A stretch of DNA of 64,000 nucleotides from assembly GCA_032622095.1 (NCBI GenBank), contig CP136063.1:267897426-267961425 (forward strand), in the 5' to 3' direction. Under the pieces are notes generated by a model. The model made no database searches. It was not told where the DNA came from and was given only the letters and a program-made list of their open reading frames with translations. Both the position numbers and the translations under genes were made by a program. The first letter of the stretch is position 1. Each line of letters starts with the position of its first letter. This document shows positions 46,301-59,670 of this stretch, piece after piece. This DNA comes from Siphonodentalium dalli. Lineage: Eukaryota; Mollusca; Scaphopoda; Gadilida; Siphonodentaliidae.

Positions 46301-49300
46301 ATTAATCTATACCCACTATCCATTCTCATCCTGCCGAGATACATAATTAATCTATACCCACTATCCATTCTCACCCTGCTTAGATGCATAATTAATCTAT
46401 ACCCACTATCCATTCTCACCCTGCTTAGATGCATAATTAATCTATACCCACTATCCATTCTCATCCTGCCTAGATACATAATTAATCTATACCCACTATC
46501 CATTCTCATCCTGCCTAGATACATAATTAATATATACCCACTATCCATTCTCATCCTGCCTAGATACATAATTAATCTATACCCACTATCCATTCTCACC
46601 CTGCTTAGATGCATAATTAATCTATACCCACTATCCATTCTCACCCTGCTTAGATGCATAATTAATCTATACCCACTATCCATTCTCATCCTGCCTAGAT
46701 ACATAATTAATCTATACCCACTATCCATTCTCATCCTGCCTAGATACATAATTAATCTATACCCACTATCCATTCTCACCCTGCTTAGATGCATAATTAA
46801 TCTATACCCACTATCCATTCTCATCCTGCCTAGATACATAATTAATCTATACCCACTATCCATTCTCACCCTGCTTAGATGCATAATTAATCTATACCCA
46901 TTATCCATTCTCACCCTGCTTAGATGCATAATTAATCTATACCCACTATCCATTCTCATCCTGCCTAGATACATAATTAATCTATACCCACTATCCATTC
47001 TCACCCTGCTTAGATGCATAATTAATCTATACCCACTATCCATTCTCATCCTGCCTAGATACATAATTAATCTATACCCACTATCCATTCTCATCCTGCC
47101 TAGATACATAATTAATCTATACCCACTATCCATTCTCACCCTGCCTAGATACATAATTAATCTATACCCACTATCCATTCTCACCCTGCCTAGATACATA
47201 ATTAATCTATACCCACTATCCATTCTCACCCTGCCTTGATACATAATTAATCTATACCCACTATCCATTCTCATCCTGCCTAGATACATAATTAATCTAT
47301 ACCCACTATCCATTCTCATCCTGCCTAGATACATAATTAATCTATACCCACTATCCATTCTCATCCTACCTAGATACATAATTAATCTATACCCACTATC
47401 CATTCTCATCCTGCCTAGATACATAAATAATATATACCCACTATCCATTCTCACCCTGCTTAGATGCATAATTAATATATACCCACTATCCATTCTCATC
47501 CTGCCTAGATACATAATTAATATATACCCACTATCCATTCTCACCCTGCCTAGATACATAATTAATCTATACCCACTATCCATTCTCACCCTGCCTAGAT
47601 ACATAATTAATCTATACCCACTATCCATTCTCTTCCTGCCTAGATACATAATTAATATATACCCACTATCCATTCTCACCCTGCCTAGATACATAATTAA
47701 TCTATACCCACTATCCATTCTCATCCTGCCTAGATACATAATTAATATATACCCACTATCCATTCTCATCCTGCCTAGATACATAATTAATCTATACCCA
47801 CTATCCATTCTCACCCTGCCTAGATACATAATTAATATATACCCACTATCCATTCTCACCCTGCTTAGATGCATAATTAATCTATAACCACTATCCATTC
47901 TCATCCTGCCTAGATACATAATTAATCTATACCCACTATCCATTCTCATCCTGCCTAGATACATAATTAATCTATACCCACTATCCATTCTCACCCTGCC
48001 TAGATACATAATTAATCTATACCCACTATCCATTCTCACCCTGCTTAGATACATAATTAATCTATACCCACTATCCATTCTCACCCTGCCTAGATACATA
48101 ATTAATCTATACCCACTATCCATTCTCTTCCTGCCTAGATACATAATTAATATATACCCACTATCCATTCTCACCCTGCCTAGATACATAATTAATCTAT
48201 ACCCACTATCCATTCTCATCCTGCCTAGATACATAATTAATATATACCCACTATCCATTCTCATCCTGCCTAGATACATAATTAATCTATACCCACTATC
48301 CATTCTCACCCTGCCTAGATACATAATTAATCTATACCCACTATCCATTCTCACCCTGCTTAGATGCATAATTAATCTATACCCACTATCCATTCTCATC
48401 CTGCCTAGATACATAATTAATCTATACCCACTATCCATTCTCATCCTGCCTAGATACATAATTAATCTATACCCACTATCCATTCTCACCCTGCCTAGAT
48501 ACATAATTAATCTATACACACTATCCATTCTCACCCTGCCTAGATACATAATTAATCTATACCCACTATCCATTCTCATCCTGCCTAGATACATAATTAA
48601 TCTATACCCACTATCCATTCTCATCCTGCCTAGATACATAATTAATCTATACCCACTATCCATTCTCATCCTGCCTAGATACATAATTAATCTATTCCCA
48701 CTATCCATTCTCATCCTGCCTAGATACATAATTAATCTATACCCACTATCCATTCTCATCCTGCCTAGATACATAATTAATCTATACCCACTATCCATTC
48801 TCATCCTGCCTAGATACATAATTAATCTATACCCACTATCCATTCTCATCCTGCCTAGATACATAATTAATCTATTCCCACTATCCATTCTCATCCTGCC
48901 TAGATACATAATTAATATATACCCACTATCCATTCTCATCCTGCCTAGATACATAATTAATCTATACCCACTATCCATTCTCACCCTGCTTAGATGCATA
49001 ATTACCCACTATCCATTCTCATCCTGCCTAGATACATAATTAATCTATACCCACTATCCATTCTCATCCTGCCTAGATACATAATTAATCTATACCCACT
49101 ATCCATTCTCATCCTGCCTAGATACATAATTAATCTATACCCACTATCCATTCTCATCCTGCCTAGATACATAATTAATCTATACCCACTATCCATTCTC
49201 ATCCTGCCTAGATACATAATTAATCTATTCCCACTATCCATTCTCATCCTGCCTAGATACATAATTAATATATACCCACTATCCATTCTCATCCTGCCTA

Positions 49301-52300
49301 GATACATAATTAATCTATACCCACTATCCATTCTCATCCTGTCTAGATACATAATTAATCTATACCCACTATCCATTCTCATCCTACCTAGATACATAAT
49401 TAATCTATACCCACTATCCATTCTCATCCTGCCTAGATACATAAATAATATATACCCACTATCCATTCTCACCCTGCTTAGATGCATAATTAATATATAC
49501 CCACTATCCATTCTCATCCTGCCTAGATACATAATTAATATATACCCACTATCCATTCTCACCCTGCCTAGATAAATAATTAATCTATACCCACTATCCA
49601 TTCTCACCCTGCCTAGATACATAATTAATCTATACCCACTATCCATTCTCTTCCTGCCTAGATACATAATTAATATATACCCACTATCCATTCTCACCCT
49701 GCCTAGATACATAATTAATCTATACCCACTATCCATTCTCATCCTGCCTAGATACATAATTAATATATACCCACTATCCATTCTCATCCTGCCTAGATAC
49801 ATAATTAATCTATACCCACTATCCATTCTCACCCTGCCTAGATACATAATTAATATATACCCACTATCCATTCTCATCCTGCCGAGATACATAATTAATC
49901 TATATCCACTATCCATTCTCACCCTGCCTAGATACATAATTAATCTATACCCACTATCCATTCTCACCCTGCTTAGATACATAATTAATCTATACCCACT
50001 ATCCATTCTCACCCTGCCTAGATACATAATTAATATATACCCACTATCCATTCTCATCCTGCCTAGATACATAATTAATCTATACCCACTATCTATTCTC
50101 ATCCTTCCTAGATATATAATTAATCTATACCCACTATCCATTCTCACCCTGCTTAGATACATAATTAATCTATACCCACTATCCATTTTCACCCTGCTTA
50201 GATACATAATTAATCTATACCCACTATCCGTTCTCATCCTGCCTAGATACATAATTAATCTATACCCACTATCCATTTTCACCCTGCTTAGATACATAAT
50301 TAATCTATACCCACTATCCATTCTCATCCTACCTAGATACATAATTAATCTATACCCACTATCCATTCTCATCCTGCCTAGATACATAAATAATATATAC
50401 CCACTATCCATTCTCACCCTGCTTAGATGCATAATTAATATATACCCACTATCCATTCTCATCCTGCCTAGATACATAATTAATATATACCCACTATCCA
50501 TTCTCACCCTGCCTAGATACATAATTAATCTATACCCACTATCCATTCTCACCCTGCCTAGATACATAATTAATCTATACCCACTATCCATTCTCTTCCT
50601 GCCTAGATACATAATTAATATATACCCACTATCCATTCTCATCCTGCCTAGATACATAATTAATCTATACCCACTATCCATTCTCACCCTGCCTAGATAC
50701 ATAATTAATCTATACCCACTATCCATTCTCATCCTGCCTAGATATATAATTAATCTATACCCACTATCCATTCTCATCCTGCCTAGATACATAATTAATC
50801 TATACCCACTATCCATTCTCATCCTGCCTAGATATATAATTAATCTATACCCACTATCCATTCTCACCCTGCTTAGATACATAATTAATCTATACCCACT
50901 ATCCATTCTCATCCTGCCTAGATACATAATTAATCTATACCCACTATCAATTCTCGTCCTGCCTAGATACATAATTAATCTATACCCACTATCCATTCTC
51001 ATCCTACCTAGATACATAATTAATCTATACCCACTATCCATTCTCATCCTGCCTAGATACATAATTAATATATACCCACTATCCATTCTCACCCTGCTTA
51101 GATGCATAATTAATCTATACCCACTATCCATTCTCATCCTGCCAAGATACATAATTAATCTATACCCACTATCCATTCTCACCCTGCCTAGATACATAAT
51201 TAATATATACCCACTATCCATTCTCACCCTGCCTAGATACATAATTAATCTATACCCACTATCCATTCTCACCCTGCCTAGATACATAATTAATCTATAC
51301 CCACTATCCATTCTCATCCTGCCTAGATACATAATTAATATATACCCACTATCCATTCTCACCCTGCCTAGATACATAATTAATCTATACCCACTATCCA
51401 TTCTCATCCTGCCTAGATACATAATTAATATATACCCACTATCCATTCTCACCCTGCTTAGATACATAATTAATCTATACCCACTATCCATTCTCATCCT
51501 GCCTAGATACATAATTAATATATACCCACTATCCATTCTCATCCTGCCTAGATACATAATTAATCTATACCCACTATCCATTCTCATCCTGCCTAGATAT
51601 ATAATTAATCTATACCCACTATCCATTCTCATCCTGCCGAGATATATAATTAATATATACCCACTATCCATTCTCATCCTGCCTAGATACATAATTAATC
51701 TATACCCACTATCCATTCTCACCCTGCTTAGATTCATAATTAATCTATACCCACTATCCGTTCTCATCCTGCCTAGATACATAATTAATCTATACCCACT
51801 ATCCATTCTCACCCTGCCTAGATACATAATTAATCTATACCCACTATCCATTCTCATCCTGCCTAGATACATAATTAATCTATACCCACTATCTATTCTC
51901 ATCCTTCCTAGATATATAATTAATCTATACCCACTATCCATTCTCACCCTGCTTAGATACATAATTAATCTATACCCACTATCCATTCTCATCCTGCCTA
52001 GATATATAATTAATCTATACCCACTATCCATTCTCATCCTGCCTAGATACATAATTAATCTATACCCACTATCCATTTTCACCCTGCTTAGATACATAAT
52101 TAATCTATACCCACTATCCATTCTCATCCTGCCTAGATACATAATTAATATATACCCACTATCCATTCTCATCCTGCCTAGATACATAATTAATATATAC
52201 CCACTATCCGTTCTCATCCTGCCTAGATACATAATTAATCTATACCCACTATCCATTCTCATCCTTCCTAGATACATAATTAATATATACCCACTATCCA

Positions 52301-55300
52301 TTCTCATCCTGCTTAGATACATAATTAATCTATACCCACTATCCATTCTCATCCTGCCTAGATACATAATTAATATATACCCACTATCCATTCTCACCCT
52401 GCCTAGAAACATAATTAATATATACCCACTATCCATTCTCATCGTGCCTAGATACATAATTAATATATACCCACTATCCATTCTCACCCTGCCTAGATAT
52501 ATAATTAATCTATACCCACTATCCATTCTCACCCTGCTTAGATACATAATTAATCTATACCCACTATCCATTCTCATCCTTTCTCATCCTTCCTAGATAC
52601 ATAATTAATATATACCCACTATCCATTCTCATCCTGCTTAGATGCATAATTAATCTATACCCACTATCCATTCTCATCCTGCCTAGATACATAATTAATA
52701 TATACCCACTATCCATTCTCATCCTGCCTAGATACATAATTAATCTATACCCACTATCCATTCTCATCCTGCCTAGATATATAATTAATTTATACCCACT
52801 ATCAATTCTCATCCTGCCTAGATACATAATTAATCTATACCCACTATCCATTCTCATCCTGCCTAGATACATAATTAATCTATACCCGCTATCCATTCTC
52901 ACCCTGCCTAGATATATAAATAATCTATACCCACTATCCATTCTCACCCTGCCTAGATACATAATTAATCTATACCCACTATCCATTCTCATCCTTCCTA
53001 GATACATAATTAATATATACCCACTATCCATTCTCACCCTGCTTAGATGCATAATTAATCTATACCCACAATCCATTCTCATCCTGCTTAGATACATAAT
53101 TAATCTATACCCACTATCCATTCTCATCCTGCCTAGATACATAATTAATCTATACCCACTATCCATTCTCACCCTGCTTAGATACATAATTAATCTATAC
53201 CCACTATCCATTCTCACCCTGCTTAGATGCATAATTAATCTATACCCACTATCCATTCTCACCCTGCTTAGATACATAATTAATCTATACCCACTATCCA
53301 TTCTCATCCTGCTTAGATACATAATCAATATATACCCACTATCCATTCTCATCCTGCCTAGATACATAATTAATATATACCCACAATCCATTCTCATCCT
53401 GCCTAGATACATAATTAATCTATACCCACTATCCATTCTCATCCTGCCTAGATACATAATTAATCTATACCCACTATCCATTCTCACCCTGCTTAGATAC
53501 ATAATTAATATAGACCCACTATCCATTCTCATCCTGCCTAGATACATAATTAATATATACCCACTATCCATTCTCATCCTGCCTAGATACATAATTAATC
53601 TATACCCACTATCCATTCTCACCCTGCTTAGATACATAATTAATCTATACCCACTATCCATTCTCATCCTGCCTAGATACATAATTAATCTATACCCACT
53701 ATCCATTCTCATCCTGCCTAGATACATAATTAATATATACCCACTATCAATTCTCACCCTACCTAGATACATAATTAATATATACCCACTATCCATTCTC
53801 ATCCTGCCTAGATACATAATTAATATATACCCACTATCCATTCTCACCCTGCTTAGATGCATAATTAATCTATACCCACTATCCAATCTCACCCTGCCTA
53901 GATATATAATTAATATATACCCACTATCCATTCTCATCCTGCCTAGATACATAATTAATATATACCCACTATCCATTCTCATCCTGCCTAGATACATAAT
54001 TAATCTATATCCACTATCCATTCTCACCCTGCCTAGATACATAATTAATCTATACCCACTATCCATTCTCATCCTTCCTAGATATATAATTAATATATAC
54101 CCACTATCCATTCTCATCCTGCCTAGATACATAATTAATCTATACCCACTATCCATTCTCATCCTGCCTAGATATATAATTAATATATACCCACTATCCA
54201 TTCTCATCATGCCTAGATACATAATTAATCTATACCCACTATCCATTCTCATCCTGCTTAGATGCATAATTAATTTAATCTATACCCACTATCCATTCTC
54301 ATCCTTTCTCATCCTTCCTAGATACATAATTAATCTATACCCACTATCCATTCTCACCCTGCTTAGATACATAATTAATCTATACCCACTATCCATTCTC
54401 ATCCTGCTTAGATACATAATTAATCTATACCCACTATCCATTCTCATCCTGCCTAGATACATAATTAATATATACCCACTATCCATTCTCATCCTGCCTA
54501 GATACATAATTAATCTATACCCACTATCCATTCTCATCCTGCCTAGATATATAATTAATTTATACCCACTATCCATTCTCATCCTGCCTAGATACATAAT
54601 TAATCTATACCCACTATCCATTCTCATCCTGCCTAGATACATAATTAATCTATACCCCCTATCCATTCTCACCCTGCCTAGATATATAATTAATCTATAC
54701 CCACTATCCATTCTCACCCTGCCTAGATACATAATTAATCTATACCCACTATCCATTCTCATCCTTCCTAGATACATAATTAATATATACCCACTATCCA
54801 TTCTCATCCTGCTTAGATACATAATTAATCTATACCCACTATCCATTCTCATCCTGCCTAGATACATAATTAATCTATACCCACTATCCATTCTCACCCT
54901 GCTTAGATACATAATTAATCTATACCCACTATCCATTCTCACCCTGCTTAGATGCATAATTAATCTATACCCACTATCCATTCTCACCCTGCTTAGATAC
55001 ATAATTAATATATACCCACTATCCATTCTCATCCTGCCTAGATACATAATTAATATATACCCACTATCCATTCTCATCCTGCCTAGATACATAATTAATC
55101 TATACCCACTATCCATTCTCATCCTGCCTAGATACATAATTAATCTATACCCACAATCCATTCTCACCCTACCTAGATACATAATTAATATATACCCACT
55201 ATCCATTCTCATCCTGCCTAGATACATAATTAATATATACCCACTATCCATTCTCACCCTGCTTAGATGCATAATTAATCTATACCCACTATCCAATCTC

Positions 55301-56310
55301 ACCCTGCCTAGATATATAATTAATAAGTACCCACTATCCATTCTGATCCTGCCTAGATACATAATTAATATATACCCACTATCCATTCTCATCCTGCCTA
55401 GATACATAATTAATCTATATCCACTATCCATTCTCACCCTGCCTAGATACATAATTAACCTATACCCACTATCCATTCTCATCCTGCCTAGATATATAAT
55501 TAATATATACCCACTATCCATTCTCATCCTGCCTAGATACATAATTAATCTATACCCACTATCCATTCTCATCCTTCCTAGATATATAATTAATATATAC
55601 CCACTATCCATTCTCATCATGCCTAGATACATAATTAATCTATACCCACTATCCATTCTCATCCTGCCTAGATACATAATTAATCTATACCCACTATCCA
55701 TTCTCACCCTGCTTAGATGCATAATTAATATATACCCACTATCCATTCTCACCCTGCTTAGATACATAATTAATCTATACCCACTATCCATTCTCACCCT
55801 GCTTAGATACATAATTAATCTATACCCACTATCCATTCTCATCCTGCCTAGATACATAATTAATCTATACCCACTATCCATTCTCACCCTGCTTAGATAC
55901 ATAATTAATCTATACCCACTATCCATTCTCACCCTGCTTAGATACATAATTAATCTATACGCACTATCCATTCTCATCCTGCCTAGATACATAATTAATC
56001 TATACCCACTATCCATTCTCACCCTGCCTATATACATAATTAATCTATACCCACTATCCATTCTCGCCCTGCCTATATACATAATTAATATATACCCACT
56101 ATCCATTCTCATCCTGCCTAGATACATAATTAATATATACCCACTATCCGTTCTCATCCTGCCTAGATACATAATTAATCTATACCCACTATCCATTCTC
56201 ATCCTGCCTAGATATATAATTAATATATACCCACTATCCATTCTCATCATGCCTAGATACATAATTAATCTATACCCACTATCCATTCTCATCCTGCCTA
56301 TAGATACATT
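40351..56310. repeat. 16-kb satellite of a 45-bp unit, about 354 copies
   Basis: The unit is CCTAGATACATAATTAATCT followed by ATACCCACTATCCATTCTCA and TCCTG. The main coupled variant is CACCCTGCTTAGATGCATA in place of CATCCTGCCTAGATACATA. Others are AATATATAC for AATCTATAC, CTTCCTG, and GATATATAA. Edge copies at 40351-40650 are the most diverged (ATATTTAATCTATAACCAC). Zones differ in variant content: 40.3-43.3 kb mostly A-type, 43.5-47.2 kb mixed with the G-type, 47.2-56.3 kb rich in AATATATAC. Because 45 is a multiple of three, 'MYLGRMRMDSGYRLI'-like frames stay open for up to 1,929 codons on the minus strand and another on the plus strand. One-base insertions (GCCCTAGATA) break them, so this is non-coding satellite. 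Confidence 0.97.
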
Positions 56311-56937
56311 TAGAAATCACCAGCAGAAAGTTCAACATAACTAAATAATAAAATCACAGCACGTGTCCATTATCCTACCAAATTCAGCGTGATTGAATAT
56401 TAATTTCTCTCATGTTTTGGTATGCACACATGCAGCATATACAGTACCTTTCTAATATAATCATGAATATACGAATATACCTGAATATACCAGAATATAA
56501 CATAAATAAATGTGATGATGGTTTGCAGAGATGATTGTCCTAGCCAAAGGTTATTGTTTTTGAATGTTGTTGTTCATCAGGTCCAGCACGTCTACTGAAT
56601 TGGCTGAATGTCTCAACCATGATAAATGTGCCCGAGCGACGTAATGAAACATAAACAACCACGCATATATGCTAATAGGGAATGCTCCGACAAAAATATA
56701 TGACGGCGAAATGGGTGCCATAAATAAAGTTTGTTGCACAGCCATTAACCAACTTGCTGCTAATTAAAAAATAAATGACGTTGCTCACCTCTGTGTTTCC
56801 CATGCTACGAAGTCGGGGTCGATATATCGGTCTGCCGCGATCAACCGGGAATCATTAATATCATCCTGTCGCTGTAAATGTGTTCGGAAATACGTTGACG
56901 CTAAAATTGCAAAAAAATGCAAATGTTTTAACATCGT
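56311..56937. other. Low-copy stretch, nothing recognised
   Basis: No supported gene or repeat. Confidence 0.45.
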
Positions 56938-57050
56938 TCACTAAAACTCGGCTCGAATCGAATTTGGTGCACTCGGTTAATAAATTTAGTGCACTCGGTT
57001 AATAAATTTCGATTAGAATTGCGACCCATTAGAGATCCTCGATAACCTAA
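56938..57050 (+). repeat. Decayed half-copy of the palindromic dispersed repeat
   Basis: ACTCGGCTCGAATCGAATTT, ACTCGGTTAATAAATT and AGAGATCCTC align with the 3' half of 4197-4535. A TAGTGCACTCGGTTAATAA segment is duplicated in tandem here (about 22 bp). Confidence 0.55.
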
Positions 57051-57105
57051 ATTTCTTGATAACTTACGGCGACAGAAATGACAGCAAGATCGAGAGATAT
57101 GGCCA

Positions 57106-57577
57106 CACCTATATTCCGCACGCCTATATACCGCACACCTATATACCGCACACCTATATACCGCACGCCTATATACCACACACCTCTATACCGCACGCAT
57201 ATATACCACACACCTATATACCGTACGCCTATATACCGCACACATATATACCGAACAACTCTATACCACACACCTATATACCGCACACCTCTATACCACA
57301 CGCCTCTATACCGCACACCTCTATACCGCACAACTCTATACCACATACCTATATACCGCACATATATATACCGCACAACTCTATACCACACACCTCTATA
57401 CCACACACCTCTGTACCGCACGCCTCTATACCGCACACCTCTATACCGCACACCTCTATACCGCACGCCTATATACCGCTCACCTATATACCGCACAACT
57501 CTATACCACACACCTATATACCGCACACCTCTATACCACACACTATATACCGCACACATATATACCGCACGCCTATA
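57106..57577 (+). repeat. 15-bp minisatellite, about 31 copies
   Basis: The unit is CCGCACACCTATATA with frequent CTCTATA, CCACACACC, CGCACGCC and CAACTC variants. Six-frame openness (for example HTYIPHTSIP on the plus strand) follows from the 15-bp period and is not a gene. Confidence 0.95.
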
Positions 57578-58228
57578 AATATACATGCAAAGTATTCAAT
57601 ATTTTCTGAGATTTAAATGGGTATTTCGACATTGCACCAGAATTCATGCGAATAGGACTGCCCTGTATACAGTGTAATGCTAACCAGCGCAAATGCACCT
57701 AGATTAATCAACAAGACTAGTGCTAACATTTCCCAAGATATTAACAACTTAATGTTATGTACAGCCTAAATATATCATGAACACGTGCTATTGCGTAGAC
57801 ATTGGACACTACCCTTTCAAAAACTATAAATATTGATGACGCAACTTGATCTATCGATAATTTGAAATCTGAGTGACAGCGTTGTTTCAACTTTATGTGT
57901 CTTACTTCTACTTTCTAATTATGGTGGTTGTCCTGTGAAATGACGGATTAGATTATAAGAAATAACTCTTGTTTCGAATAATTAAAAAATCTCATCTCAC
58001 ACAACAATGCAATTACAAAATAGCTTATTGTATTGGGTCTATGAGAGGAGTCTCCATTTTTATCATATTGTTGAGTTAAATTATTAATTGCATAAAATAA
58101 CATCATACCCCTTATATTATAATGAAGAATAAAGCAGCCACAAATATTCCAGCCCAATGAAAACAAAATGTTGATATACAGTGTCGTCCACTCAAGCAGG
58201 GGGCAAACAACTGGAATTAGGACACAAT
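57578..58228. other. Low-copy stretch, nothing recognised
   Basis: No gene or repeat was supported. Confidence 0.45.
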
Positions 58229-59005
58229 GGCTGCTGACACACGTACCACAGTAGCGATGGCATAGTATGTGTGACATTGTATTATGGTGGAGTTTGGCGA
58301 CAACTGGGCGTCATAATTAATATGCCATATCCAGCCATGTTGCCCGCTGAGTTTACGCACAATGAGTCGACTGACCAATTAACCCATTTCCACCAATGTT
58401 GATCTCTACTCATTACGTTTTGCTAAATTGAATTCGCTACGATATATATAATTGCACGATCGATCGTCCAGAATTGTGTTTGACCGTGGTCTGGTGGCAA
58501 TTCCTCATTCACTCACATATAATGCATGTGGTACGTTTTGTTTATATGATCTCAATGCATGTTTATCTACTTATTTTAATTTCATGAGTATTAAGACAGT
58601 TCCCCAATTGCGTTTTTTATTTTGCGACGTTTAGTTCTACGCATAAGGTTTGACTCACTTACATTTGCTGAGAAATTACACTGGCGATGTTTATATTTGT
58701 AAGAACAATTATGACTGTTGACAGAAATGGGTTATTCATTAAGTTATCAAGTGGACTTGTGTGTTAGCATGCAAAATATAACACTGCGTGTTGAGAAAAG
58801 ATCAACAGCGACAAGACATTCAGGTAGATACCTTCTTGAGAGACCGACCGTCGCTGGTAGAGCTTGGTAGACTCATTGTGCGAATTTGCAGCGGGCGACA
58901 TGGCTTTCTAGGCATATTAATTATGACGACCAATTGTCACCAAACTCCACCATAATAAATTGTCACACCTATGCCATCGCTACTGTGGTACGTGTGTCCG
59001 CAGCC
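58229..59005. mobile_element. ~777-bp element with ~95-bp terminal inverted repeats, copy B
   Basis: Ends are GGCTGCTGACACACGTACCA and the mirrored TGGTACGTGTGTCCGCAGCC. It is collinear with 24638-25441, including ATATATAATTGCACGATCGA and TTATCAAGTGGACTTGTGTG in the interior. It has no transposase. Confidence 0.8.
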
Positions 59006-59670
59006 AAGGTAACGAGATATGGTGGTCAGCTTTAACTTGGTTATGAACCCATGACCCATAACTAATATCATCCGAATGTGACATGACATGAACATTCTAA
59101 AATATAGACAATTATTTGAGGGTAGTTGCTTTCTAAATGAAAATACTCATCAAATGTAATGAATTCAAGAATAATTAAGTCTCCCCTCATGATCTTCAGA
59201 TATGATATCATTGATATATGAACTGCACTTTTGACAAAAAATCGATTTTACTGAAGTTCTTGGTACCTGAAACAATGACTTTTTAAATATTTGTCATGAC
59301 ATAAAGGTAAAGAAAATGAGGTTATAAACTCCAACAGGTTGATGGCTCTTAACATTGTGTCACAATAATCCCTTATACCAAATATCAAAAATAGGTTCCT
59401 AACGGATTTTGAGAAAATCTAACTTGAAAATACTAGACAAATTATAACCTTTTCTGTACTAAATCGATTCTGACACTCATTTATTGCAGTATACATTGGT
59501 ATGGTCTATTATTGATCTAGAGGTATGTTCAGAAAATTTAAGCAGACGATAGACGAACGGATCATGCAAGATCAGTCGGATGCGTATTCATTGTAGGGAA
59601 ATGTTCAGAAAATAAGTTTAAACAAAACGGTCAATAACGGCTTGTGACTGATTGTTGGACTTATTTTTTG
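59006..59670. other. Low-copy stretch, nothing recognised
   Basis: AT-rich sequence without a supported gene or repeat. Confidence 0.45.

Noticed and set aside
43210-48999. A 1,929-codon open frame on the minus strand (and a 1,277-codon one on the plus strand)
   Set aside because: It is produced entirely by the 45-bp satellite, whose length is a multiple of three and which lacks stops in these frames. Both strands are open and one-base insertions break the frame elsewhere in the array.
57047-57616. Frames of 166-186 codons on both strands
   Set aside because: They are read from the 15-bp array in all frames.
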